Assembly: GCA_017414605.1 (NCBI GenBank)
Contig: JAFQLG010000100.1
Location: forward strand, 1-10,768
Direction: 5' to 3'
From: Clostridia bacterium
GTDB taxonomy: Bacteria; Bacillota_A; Clostridia; Oscillospirales; CAG-272
DNA: 10,768 bases
The translations under genes were made by a program, and so were the position numbers. This document shows, piece after piece, positions 1-6,453 of this stretch. Below the pieces are notes generated by a model. That model saw nothing but the letters and a program-made list of their open reading frames with translations. It had not been told where the DNA came from and made no database searches. Numbering within the stretch: the first letter of the stretch is position 1; every line of letters starts with the position of its first letter.

Positions 1-606
1 GGTGGTCTTTGCAGCAACGCCGAGAGTGACGGTAGCAGCGGTCTTGAAGCTCATGCCCTGCTCGTCCTTGCAAGCCTTAACAACTGCAGCGATGAAGTCA
101 GTGATCTGGATGGTGCAACCTGCATCGAGAAGAGCCTTGTCTTCAGCGATAACGTATCCTGCGCCCACAACGACCTGAGTCTTGATACCCTCAACCTCAG
201 CAACAGTCTTACCAACAACGTAAGACTCGAATGCCTTAGCCTGCTCGTACCACTCCTTAACAACGCCGTCCTTGTTCCAGTCCATAGACTGACCGTACTT
301 AGCCATGTTGTAGTCGTCACCAAGCTCCATCTTGGTCTTGAATTCCTTTGCAGCCTCAACTGCGCCGCCGGTAACAGTCATCTTGTTCTGAGCAACGTCG
401 ATGCGGCAAGCAACGATCTTACCGTCAGCATCGGTAACAACGGTTGCAACGGTAGCGTCAACCTGAGCATTGCCGGTTGCGGAGCTGTTCATATCAACAA
501 CAACGCCCATACCGAGCTTGTACTCAGCTTCTTTTGCGGGGGTGTCACATGCTACTACAGCAACGAGCATGCAAGCACAAAGGAGAATTGCGAAAAGCTT
601 TTTCAT
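1..606 (-). CDS. Secreted lipoprotein of unknown function, N-terminal part (runs off left edge)
   Basis: 202 codons are open from the ATG at 604-606 to the window edge with no stop, so the C-terminus is missing. The protein starts MKKLFAILLCACMLVAVVAC: a short charged n-region, a hydrophobic stretch, and a VVAC lipobox with Cys20 as the lipidated residue. It should therefore be exported and anchored on the outer face of the membrane. The mature part has a beta-rich, Ala/Val/Thr-heavy pattern (QVDATVATVVTDADGKIV, about residues 47-65) that I associate with uncharacterised clostridial lipoproteins, sometimes seen near FMN-binding-domain proteins. That link is from memory and weak. The text near the edge (KTAATVTLGVAAKT) resembles the start of a second copy of the same unit. 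Codon use is strongly restricted (GTT, GCT, AAG dominate), which fits high expression together with the consensus promoter upstream. An AAAGGG stretch lies about 10 nt before the start. No function can be assigned. Confidence 0.85.
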   Translation of the reverse strand, partial: MKKLFAILLCACMLVAVVACDTPAKEAEYKLGMGVVVDMNSSATGNAQVDATVATVVTDADGKIVACRIDVAQNKMTVTGGAVEAAKEFKTKMELGDDYNMAKYGQSMDWNKDGVVKEWYEQAKAFESYVVGKTVAEVEGIKTQVVVGAGYVIAEDKALLDAGCTIQITDFIAAVVKACKDEQGMSFKTAATVTLGVAAKTT

Positions 607-668
607 TTTTCTTTTCCCTTTCTTATTATGAAATTATATTTTTTGACATGTAATTTGATTCCCATGTA

Positions 669-714
669 GCTAATCTGAACCCCGAAAAAAGCGATTTTCG
701 AGCCTCAGATCAGC
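669..714 (-). promoter_or_regulatory. Leader hairpin in the lipoprotein 5' UTR
   Basis: On the minus strand GCTGATCTGA (705-714) pairs with TCAGATTAGC (669-678), ten base pairs including one G-U. Inside it, after a small symmetric internal loop, CGAAAA pairs with TTTTCG. The structure sits about 60 nt upstream of the start codon. No T-tract follows it, so it is not an intrinsic terminator. It could stabilise the mRNA or be a regulatory element. A competing short stem (702-706 with 720-724, GCCTC/GAGGC) would disrupt it. Confidence 0.6.
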
Positions 715-742
715 CACAAGAGGCCAAACACATTCAAGGAAC

Positions 743-771
743 ATTATATCACAAACCCATTCTCTTGTCAA
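743..771 (-). promoter_or_regulatory. Strong sigma-A promoter of the lipoprotein gene
   Basis: Read on the minus strand, a perfect -35 TTGACA (766-771) and a perfect -10 TATAAT (743-748) are separated by exactly 17 bp. The -10 is also extended (TGATATAAT). Transcription should start near 736, giving a leader of about 130 nt. Confidence 0.92.
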
Positions 772-1086
772 TATTTTTCGCCCAAAATGCCCCCAAAAGC
801 GCAATTTCAGAAAATATATGCATTGTGTTAACAAAAGTTAAAAATTACTTGTACATTTCGCACAATAAAATTGCATAATTTTGCCGTTCTGGCGCTCCCA
901 AAAATCCGCATGAGCGCAGTAAATCACAGCAAAACAAGATGAACATAATTCACTTTCCCGATGTGTTTCGTACATATTTATTATATCCGCCTCTCTTTAC
1001 CACTATTATCTCCCCCCAAACTCCGTTTTATGCCAACGCAAAAATCCGGCGGTCATTTTGCACAAAAAACGCACGCGGAGAATGTA

Positions 1087-1128
1087 CAAAAAAGCCGCCC
1101 CACAATTCTGTGAGGCGGGTTTTTTTAT
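1087..1128. terminator. Bidirectional intrinsic terminator after the oxidoreductase gene
   Basis: CCGCCCCACA (1095-1104) pairs with TGTGAGGCGG (1109-1118), a ten-base-pair stem with one wobble and a four-base loop. T-runs flank it on both strands: CTTTTTT reading leftward and GTTTTTTT reading rightward. It ends the minus-strand transporter-isomerase-dehydrogenase unit and would also stop plus-strand transcription entering that unit. Confidence 0.9.
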
Positions 1129-1139
1129 TTTTGTTGCGA

Positions 1140-2246
1140 TTATGCCCAGAGAATAGGATCCTGCTCAAGGAAGATGCCCTTGGGCTGCTCAACGGTGGAC
1201 TCAACCTTCTTCTCACCCTTTGCCTCAGCTGCCTCGTCCATAGACAAGATAACGTCGGTAACGTGGTAAGCAAGCTCGGCGGATGCCTTGTGAGGTCTGT
1301 CAGCCTCAATGGACTTGATCATATCCATAACGCCTGCGCCGCGTCCGTACTTTGCATACTCGATGAACTGGGGCATAGGACGCCATTCGGTATCTCTGAA
1401 TCTCTTTACGAGAACCTCGCCATCATACATATTGGGGTCGGGAATGAGCATAGAGCCCTTCTCGCCGTAAACCTCGATCTTGGGAGTTTTGGAATCCCAG
1501 ATATCAAAGGAGTTGGTGAAGCTACCGATCATGCCGTTCTCAAAGCGGAGCGTGGAGCATACGTGAGTGGGGATCTCAACGTCGATCTTGTCGCCGCGGC
1601 GAGGAGCAACCTTGATGGTTCTCTGCTCAAATGTCTTTTTCTGCATGCTGTATACGCTGTCGATAGGACCAAAGAGGCTTACGAAAACGTTAAGATAATA
1701 AGGAGCCATGTCAAGCATAGGTCCTGCACCCTTCTTGTAGAAGAAGTCACAGTCGGGTCTCCAGAACTCGTTTCCTCTCATAGGACAAAGAGCGCTTACG
1801 CCAAGAGGTGCGCCGATCCAATCCTCCTCGATAGCCTTCTTTGCGGTCTGCATAGGAGCGCTCATAAAGCTATCGGGAGCGCAGCCAACTCTCTTGCCGC
1901 ACTTCTTTGCAACTTCCATTATTCTCTTAATGCCCTCGCGGCTGGTTGCCAGAGGCTTTTCGGAATAAACGTGCTTTCCGGATTCAAGTGCTTTGATGTT
2001 AACTTCCTCGTGAGCCATGGGAACGGTGAGGTTGATGATGATGTCAACGTCCTTGTCCTCATATACGAGGTCGGGAGTGCCGTATTTTTCAATACCGAAT
2101 TCAGCAGCTCTTGCCTTTGCCTTTTCAACAACGAGGTCGCCCAGAACGGTAACCTTGAAGTAATCCATAAATACGTCTCTTGCGTTTCTGAGATACTGGA
2201 AGCTTATATCTCCGCATCCGATAATACCAACGTTATACTTTTTCAT
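1140..2246 (-). CDS. Gfo/Idh/MocA-family oxidoreductase
   Basis: A cytoplasmic NAD(P)-dependent sugar or cyclitol dehydrogenase, 368 aa, the usual length for this family. The N-terminal Rossmann fold shows GIIGCGDIS (residues 7-15). The family EKP signature lies at 96-98 (YSEKPLA), with Lys97 the expected catalytic lysine. The C-terminal domain carries GAGPMLDMAPYYL (173-185), the counterpart of the D-x-G-x-H substrate motif. Here the usual His position reads Tyr, as in a subgroup of the family. The ATG is preceded by AAGGAG at good spacing. It is the last gene of the unit, 27 bp after the isomerase, and a terminator follows the stop codon. Pairing with a TIM-barrel isomerase is typical of pathways for unusual sugars or inositol-like compounds. 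The exact substrate cannot be read from the sequence. Confidence 0.93.
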   Translation of the reverse strand: MKKYNVGIIGCGDISFQYLRNARDVFMDYFKVTVLGDLVVEKAKARAAEFGIEKYGTPDLVYEDKDVDIIINLTVPMAHEEVNIKALESGKHVYSEKPLATSREGIKRIMEVAKKCGKRVGCAPDSFMSAPMQTAKKAIEEDWIGAPLGVSALCPMRGNEFWRPDCDFFYKKGAGPMLDMAPYYLNVFVSLFGPIDSVYSMQKKTFEQRTIKVAPRRGDKIDVEIPTHVCSTLRFENGMIGSFTNSFDIWDSKTPKIEVYGEKGSMLIPDPNMYDGEVLVKRFRDTEWRPMPQFIEYAKYGRGAGVMDMIKSIEADRPHKASAELAYHVTDVILSMDEAAEAKGEKKVESTVEQPKGIFLEQDPILWA

Positions 2247-2273
2247 ATTAGCAATTCTCCTTATGTAGTATAA

Positions 2274-3116
2274 TTATGCTCTAATGATATCGTTGAGATA
2301 TTTATAGCTCTTTGCGGCGAGCTCTACGACCTCTTCAAAGGTGTCGTTGTCGCCCTCGGTCTCAACGGAAATAACGCCCTCGTAGCCGCTTGCCTTAAGA
2401 AGCTCTACACAGCCCTTTACGTTAACGATTCCCTCGCCCGTTGCAACGCAGATCCTCTGCTCGTTTATATCCTTTGCGTGACAGTGAACAACTCGGTCGA
2501 TAACAGTCTTAAGCACCTCTACCTCGCTTGCTCCGTTACCTGTGCTCTTCCAGCCGGACTTGCCGTTTCCGCTCTCAACGTATCCTGCGCGGAAAATGTT
2601 GCATGCGTCGTAATTGATGCCGAGAACCTTGGGATCGCCCATCTTCATCATCTTCTGGAGTCCCTCTGCCGTAAGAGAGAAGGTTCCGTGAGGCTCTATT
2701 GCAACGGTAACGTTGTTCTTTGCAGCCGCCTCGAGAATAAGTCCAAGCTTTTCCTCAAGCACCTTGTAAGCATCCTCGTCGCTCATATCCTCGGGCTTGT
2801 GACCGTCACCCGTGTGGAGCACGGGAATACCTGCTGCCGCCGCCCACTCGATAGAACGGATTCCGCTCTTTACCGCGTTGGGATTGGAGATGATGTTTCC
2901 ATCCAGCGACCAAAGTCCCGTGATAGCCTTGAAACCGAACTTTTCCTTGAGCCTGACGAGGTTCTCGGGGTCATCCTTCTCAACGTTTACGTGAGGACAC
3001 CAAGGACCAACTGCCTGCGTCTCAAAATACTCGAATCCGATGTTTCTGATGGCGTCCAGACTGCGCTCAAGGTCATACTTTCGGAAAAGCACTGTTCCGC
3101 AACCTAATTTCATCAT
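2274..3116 (-). CDS. Sugar phosphate isomerase/epimerase (xylose isomerase-like TIM barrel)
   Basis: A 280-aa cytoplasmic enzyme of the AP-endonuclease-2/xylose-isomerase-like TIM-barrel family, expected to isomerise or epimerise a sugar or keto-cyclitol using a divalent metal. Likely metal ligands are Glu141 (AIEPHG), Asp170 (INYDAC), a His in VVHCHAKD (211 or 213) and Glu252 (SVETEG), in the normal family order. The frame is open further upstream to 3185, but that would overlap the permease gene and lacks a ribosome site. The double ATG at 3111-3116 has GGGGAGG nine bases upstream, so I start at 3116. It sits between the permease (52 bp) and the dehydrogenase (27 bp), so the three are probably co-transcribed. 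The specific substrate is unknown; inositol-, hexose- or acid-sugar-derived compounds are possible. Confidence 0.93.
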   Translation of the reverse strand: MMKLGCGTVLFRKYDLERSLDAIRNIGFEYFETQAVGPWCPHVNVEKDDPENLVRLKEKFGFKAITGLWSLDGNIISNPNAVKSGIRSIEWAAAAGIPVLHTGDGHKPEDMSDEDAYKVLEEKLGLILEAAAKNNVTVAIEPHGTFSLTAEGLQKMMKMGDPKVLGINYDACNIFRAGYVESGNGKSGWKSTGNGASEVEVLKTVIDRVVHCHAKDINEQRICVATGEGIVNVKGCVELLKASGYEGVISVETEGDNDTFEEVVELAAKSYKYLNDIIRA

Positions 3117-3125
3117 ATTGTAATA

Positions 3126-3132
3126 CCTCCCC
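3126..3132 (-). promoter_or_regulatory. Ribosome binding site fixing the isomerase start
   Basis: GGGGAGG on the minus strand, nine bases before the ATG at 3116. It decides in favour of the 280-aa form over a 303-aa form that would begin inside the upstream gene. Confidence 0.85.
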
Positions 3133-3168
3133 GTCGCTCTGCGACGTAAATAATTTTTATATTGCTTG

Positions 3169-4119
3169 TCAAAAGACAAGATCAAACAAAAGATACATAA
3201 GTGGCATAGTCACCACACAAAGTAAAGTGCCCGAAAGCGTGAGCGTTGCGGCGTATTCCGAATCCGCGCCGTACTTTTTCGCCATCGAAGGTCCGCTTGC
3301 CGCCGCCGACACCGAGCTTGCCACAAGCATCGCCATTGCCATTTCCCGACAAATGCTGATGCCGAAAACAAATCTACAAAGTGAAAGAACGCCGAGAGCG
3401 ATAAGGGGAGATACCACCAGCTTTAACAGCGACGAAAAGTAAATGCCCCAGTTCTTCCACATTTTCAAGAGATGAAGATTTGAAAGCTCGTATCCTGCCG
3501 CCAGCATTGAAAGCGGCGTGGTAAGCTGAGCCAACAAATTTGAATAATTGCCCAAAAAGGTCATTTTCTCGCCAAGTCCAAAGGCAGCGCATATCACACC
3601 CACAACGATTGCAAAAAATATCGGACTTATCAGAGTTTTTTTAACGTTTATCTGCTTTTTTTCGCCTGAAAGCGCATACACGCCAACGGTCAGTATCAAA
3701 AAAGTGTTTACAACGTTGAAGATAGAAACGTAAAGAACTATCTTTGGTTGATCCGGCCACATTGCCGCCGCCAAAGGTATTCCCATAAATCCGCAATTGG
3801 GAAAGACCGAGCAAAATCTCAGCGCGCGCTCCCTCGCAACGTCACTCATCGGGAGGATGCGCGATAAGGCAGAAAGCACCAATACCAGAAGCGCAGGCAG
3901 AGCAGCGGCAATCACTATCTCCCATGCGCCTACGTCGCTCATATCCATAGATATAAGCTTGCACAGCACCAGGGCGGGCATTGCAACGTACATGAGTATA
4001 TTGCTGAAGGAAACCATAGTAGAGCCTTCCACAAGATTTGCTTTACCCAGAACGTATCCCGGTATCAGCAAGGCAACAAACAAAACTACGATATTAAACA
4101 TCTCGTAAAAAGCATCCAT
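3169..4119 (-). CDS. AEC-family (auxin efflux carrier-like) permease
   Basis: A 316-aa integral membrane protein made of about ten hydrophobic segments with a short hydrophilic loop near residues 151-162 (SGEKKQINVKKT). The family motif FPNCGFMGIPL is at 106-116, and a second conserved proline-rich segment, TPLSMLAAGYEL, is near 201-212, as expected for the two inverted halves of AEC transporters. Characterised bacterial members move organic anions such as malate or malonate. GGAGG precedes the ATG at good spacing. It is the first gene of the unit and lies downstream of its own promoter, divergent from the AraC-type regulator. By position it is the likely uptake (or efflux) system for the substrate or product of the two enzymes. 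An AEC carrier rather than a PTS or ABC sugar importer hints at an acidic compound; that is inference. Confidence 0.93.
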   Translation of the reverse strand: MDAFYEMFNIVVLFVALLIPGYVLGKANLVEGSTMVSFSNILMYVAMPALVLCKLISMDMSDVGAWEIVIAAALPALLVLVLSALSRILPMSDVARERALRFCSVFPNCGFMGIPLAAAMWPDQPKIVLYVSIFNVVNTFLILTVGVYALSGEKKQINVKKTLISPIFFAIVVGVICAAFGLGEKMTFLGNYSNLLAQLTTPLSMLAAGYELSNLHLLKMWKNWGIYFSSLLKLVVSPLIALGVLSLCRFVFGISICREMAMAMLVASSVSAAASGPSMAKKYGADSEYAATLTLSGTLLCVVTMPLMYLLFDLVF

Positions 4120-4143
4120 GCGTCATCCCTCCTCTCTATGCCC

Positions 4144-4172
4144 ATTATACCCCCGAGCAAACAGTAAGACAA
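4144..4172 (-). promoter_or_regulatory. Promoter of the permease-isomerase-dehydrogenase unit
   Basis: Minus strand -35 TTGTCT (4167-4172) and -10 TATAAT (4144-4149) with a 17-bp spacer. The -10 is perfect and the -35 matches four of six, as expected for a promoter that needs an activator. A TTGGACA box lies about nine bases upstream of the -35. Confidence 0.8.
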
Positions 4173-4180
4173 TAGCTGAA

Positions 4181-4265
4181 TTGGACATAATATCCCTATT
4201 TCGCCAACATTTTGGACATTTTATTGATTTTTTTGGACATTTTGTATTGATTTTATCGTCCAAAA
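4181..4265. promoter_or_regulatory. Candidate AraC operators: phased TTGGACA repeats
   Basis: TTGGACA occurs at 4181-4187, 4212-4218 and 4233-4239, all on the plus strand, with an inverted copy GTCCAAAA at 4258-4265. The last two direct copies are part of a longer repeat (TTTTGGACATTTT followed by ATTGATTTT). The distances between GGAC cores are 31 and 21 bp, about three and two helix turns, so all three face the same side of the DNA. The first copy adjoins the permease -35. The third copy lies just upstream of the regulator's own -35, and the inverted copy falls inside that promoter. This fits activation of the operon and autoregulation. Confidence 0.65.
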
Positions 4266-4275
4266 GCGCTATAAT
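4247..4275 (+). promoter_or_regulatory. Promoter of the AraC-type regulator gene
   Basis: Plus strand -35 TTGATT (4247-4252), 17-bp spacer, perfect -10 TATAAT (4270-4275). Transcription should begin near 4282, leaving a short leader of about 28 nt before the TTG start. Confidence 0.8.
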
Positions 4276-4295
4276 GTGAATATAAATCAAAAAAC

Positions 4296-4300
4296 GGAGG
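4296..4300 (+). promoter_or_regulatory. Ribosome binding site supporting a TTG start
   Basis: GGAGG, nine bases before the TTG at 4310. It supports this rare start over the internal ATG at 4340. Confidence 0.8.
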
Positions 4301-4309
4301 CTTTTTGAG

Positions 4310-5203
4310 TTGAACGAGTCCTTGCAAAACGTTGATTCGATGTTTCACCGAACCTCGCATTCCATTGGAAAATATGACATTGAAATAGAAAACGAGCTTA
4401 TAAAATGCCGCGTTTATTGGGCGCGCGTTATAGGTAGCGAAACGGAAAGTCTGTTTACGGAATACACCAAGCACACATTTTACGAAATACAGTACGCGCT
4501 GGAAGGCCGAATCGTCATGCTGGTTGGCGAAAACAAGCGCATAACCGTTGAGCAGTCCGATTTCATCGTTATTCCGCCCGACACCTTTCATCAGATAGTG
4601 GACGGTGACGGTGCGGGCGCGCGCTTTATCATGGCTTTTTCGCTTGATATAAAGGACCCGACCCTGCGCCTGCTGCCGCGCGAAATATCAAAACTTTTAC
4701 CCTATCACGAGTCAAAATACATGAGAGAGCTTTTAGGTATCGTTGTTGGCAAGAAGTATCACGATGATGCCCTCCGCCGCCGACTTGTCACAGGCTACCT
4801 TGAGTGTTTCATGCTTGAATTTATTGAATCCGTGCTCCCATACCGCGCGCAGAGCGCCGCCGAAATAGAGCAAATGAGCGAAAACGAGGCAAGAGTGGCC
4901 CGCGCGCGCAGATTTATCGCCGATTTTAACGGTATCGGTGTTGCCCCTGCCGACGTTGCAAAGCGACTTAATATAAGCGAACGCCACCTCAACCGTATTT
5001 TTGTATCGGTTACAGGCAAGACACTCAAGCAAGAGATCAACCGCCAGAGGCTGGGAAAAATAGAGGAGTTCGTGGCTTCAACCGCTCTCACCTTCAGGGA
5101 GATCAGCGAGCTTTGCGGCTTCTCGGACGAATATGCAATGAACAAATTCTTCAAGCGCTACACTTTGTACAGCTTGACGGAATACCGCGCCCTGCGCGCA
5201 TAA
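4310..5203 (+). CDS. AraC-family transcriptional regulator with N-terminal cupin sensor
   Basis: A 297-aa DNA-binding regulator that probably senses the substrate of the divergent operon. The N-terminal half looks like an AraC-type cupin barrel: YEIQYALEGR near 58-67, then GENKRITVEQSDFIVIPPDTFH near 73-94, where PPDTFH is the usual end of the sensor barrel. The C-terminal 100 residues hold the two helix-turn-helix motifs: VAKRLNISERHLNRIF (216-231) and ISELCGFSDEYAMNKFFKRY (265-284), ending with the family-typical Y-R. The start is TTG, chosen because GGAGG lies nine bases upstream and a promoter 28 bases further up. It is divergent from the permease gene, with which it shares about 190 bp of control region and repeated TTGGACA boxes. 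A terminator follows the stop codon. Confidence 0.94.
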   Translation: MNESLQNVDSMFHRTSHSIGKYDIEIENELIKCRVYWARVIGSETESLFTEYTKHTFYEIQYALEGRIVMLVGENKRITVEQSDFIVIPPDTFHQIVDGDGAGARFIMAFSLDIKDPTLRLLPREISKLLPYHESKYMRELLGIVVGKKYHDDALRRRLVTGYLECFMLEFIESVLPYRAQSAAEIEQMSENEARVARARRFIADFNGIGVAPADVAKRLNISERHLNRIFVSVTGKTLKQEINRQRLGKIEEFVASTALTFREISELCGFSDEYAMNKFFKRYTLYSLTEYRALRA

Positions 5204-5223
5204 ACCCCTTGAATCACAAAGGA

Positions 5224-5260
5224 AAAACGGCAACTCTACTGCGAGTAGAGTTGCCGTTTT
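5224..5260. terminator. Intrinsic terminator after the AraC gene
   Basis: A perfect 17-bp inverted repeat (5224-5240 with 5244-5260) around a GCG loop. The stem core is CGGCAACTCTACT, and its base is A-T rich so that the downstream arm ends in TTTT. The stem is unusually long and perfect and could work on both strands. Confidence 0.88.
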
Positions 5261-5314
5261 CGCTCGGTAGAGTCGGCCTTTTGGTTTTGTAGAGCAGACT
5301 TGAACAACAGTTTA

Positions 5315-5341
5315 TTGATTTTATCCTTGAATTGATATAAT
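5315..5341 (+). promoter_or_regulatory. Extended -10 promoter of the glycolipid operon
   Basis: TGATATAAT (TATAAT at 5336-5341 with a TG one base upstream) is a perfect extended -10. The best -35 is TTGATT (5315-5320) at a short 15-bp spacing, so recognition probably relies on the extended -10. Transcription is expected to start near 5348. Confidence 0.6.
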
Positions 5342-5348
5342 ATATTAG

Positions 5349-5386
5349 TGCAGGCGCGCCGAATGGCGCGCGGCATTTTTATTATT
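5349..5386 (+). terminator. Terminator-like hairpin in the glycolipid operon leader
   Basis: GCGCGCC (5354-5360) pairs with GGCGCGC (5365-5371) around a GAAT loop. The stem is extended by TGC/GCA outside a small internal loop, and TTTTTATTATT follows directly. It has the form of an intrinsic terminator but lies between the promoter and the first gene, about at the predicted transcription start. It may be an attenuator, a 5' stabilising hairpin, or the end of a short upstream transcript. Confidence 0.55.
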
Positions 5387-5451
5387 ACCGCATTTAGGCT
5401 CGGTCAACACGTCCTTTATGCACCGCTCACACTTTACAGGAGGATAACGTT

Positions 5452-6453
5452 ATGGGAAAAACAACAACTAAGACAGTACCGATATTTTTCGCGGTTGACG
5501 ACAACTATATACCTCAGCTTGCCGTTGCTCTGCGCTCACTTATAGATAACAGCTCACCCAAAAACAACTATGAGATCACCGTTCTGGTTGATAAGCTAAG
5601 CGAGGATAGCAAAACCGCCATTCTCGATATGCAGGAGCCAAACGTAGGCATAAACTTTGTAAGCGTTACAGAACGTCTTGCTTCAATTTGCCGCGCTCTC
5701 CACATTCGCGACTACTACACAAACACAACCTATTATCGATTTTTTATACCCGAGATGTTCCCCCAATACGATAAGGGAATATATCTCGACTGCGACATAG
5801 TCATCACTTGCGATATCGCAAAAATGTACAAATACTCGATTGGATCTCGCCTTGCGGGTGTTATCACGGACGAAATAGTATCGGACATTGACGTATTTGC
5901 TGAATATTCCGAGGTGGTTCTCGGCATTTCGCGTTGGGACTACTTTAATGCGGGCATAATGCTTATGAACCTTGATGCAATGAGAAAAATGCATATGGAA
6001 GAAAGGTTTGCTCAGCTTTTGGGAGAGCGCACCTACACCGTTGCGCAGGACCAGGATTATCTCAACGTTCTTTGCCGCGACAATCTCAAGCATTTGAGCA
6101 AAAGTTGGAACAAAACGCCCCTTCCCTCTTCAAATCCCAAAAAAGTCCCCCATATCATACACTACAAGATAAACTTCAAGCCCTGGAGATACGACGGCAT
6201 AGTTTATGGCGAATATTTCTGGAAATATGCAAAGCGCACACCATATTATCGCTATTTCGCTAACATGAAGACAGCATACACCGATGAGCAAAAGCTGAGA
6301 GATCAAAATCAATACGATGCACTTGCAGCCCTGGCAAAGCTTGAAACAGAAAATGAGTTGAAGCTGCAAAGCGCGATGGAGGAAATAGATCTTATTTCCT
6401 TTGACTTTTTCGACCTATCTGACAATGCGGCAAATCCCGCGGAGGCGATATAA
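5452..6453 (+). CDS. Glycosyltransferase family 8 protein
   Basis: A 333-aa cytoplasmic, probably membrane-associated retaining GT-A glycosyltransferase. It starts with the family pattern VPIFFAVDDNY (9-19). TYYRFFIPEMFP is at 93-104, the metal-binding DxD is DCD at 113-115 within GIYLDCDIVI, FNAGIMLMNL is at 165-174, QDQDYLN is at 199-205, and IIHY...KPW is at 235-245. All expected GT8 landmarks are present in order. Members use UDP-glucose or UDP-galactose and act on lipid or cell-envelope acceptors (lipopolysaccharide- or teichoic-type). The last 60 residues are charged and helical, outside the core. AGGAGG lies eight bases before the ATG. It opens a four-gene operon and its stop overlaps the next start (TAATG). 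With two acyltransferases and a PAP2-like gene following, a lipid acceptor is likely. The donor sugar cannot be told. Confidence 0.94.
   Translation: MGKTTTKTVPIFFAVDDNYIPQLAVALRSLIDNSSPKNNYEITVLVDKLSEDSKTAILDMQEPNVGINFVSVTERLASICRALHIRDYYTNTTYYRFFIPEMFPQYDKGIYLDCDIVITCDIAKMYKYSIGSRLAGVITDEIVSDIDVFAEYSEVVLGISRWDYFNAGIMLMNLDAMRKMHMEERFAQLLGERTYTVAQDQDYLNVLCRDNLKHLSKSWNKTPLPSSNPKKVPHIIHYKINFKPWRYDGIVYGEYFWKYAKRTPYYRYFANMKTAYTDEQKLRDQNQYDALAALAKLETENELKLQSAMEEIDLISFDFFDLSDNAANPAEAI

Larger units (their letters stand above)
607..1139. other. Long intergenic region without a convincing gene
   Basis: These 533 bp hold the lipoprotein leader (607-736) with its hairpin, the lipoprotein promoter (743-771), a small dyad (828-841), a stretch of about 240 bp with no clear function (842-1086), and the terminator of the next operon (1087-1128). 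Plus-strand frames crossing it are only the antisense of the oxidoreductase gene. A 45-codon minus-strand frame at 838-975 is discussed as a weak finding. Confidence 0.7.

Noticed and set aside
939..2273. Long plus-strand open frame of 444 codons
   Set aside because: It is antisense to the Gfo/Idh/MocA gene, whose motifs are unambiguous. It runs through the terminator hairpin, and its translation shows no recognisable domain.
2478..3107. Plus-strand open frame of 209 codons
   Set aside because: Antisense of the TIM-barrel isomerase; it lies wholly within that gene and has no ribosome site.
3117..3185. Upstream extension of the isomerase by 23 residues
   Set aside because: It would overlap the permease gene, lacks a ribosome site and adds a basic stretch not part of the barrel. 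GGGGAGG supports the start at 3116.
5224..5274. Repeat-array or CRISPR-like signal from GTAGAGT copies
   Set aside because: The copies come from the two arms of one terminator stem and one nearby imperfect match; there is no regular repeat-spacer pattern.
5348..5545. Short plus-strand frame in the leader of the glycolipid operon, as a possible leader peptide
   Set aside because: It starts within the hairpin region without a ribosome site and runs 90 bases into the GT8 gene in another frame, so it is best read as a shadow.
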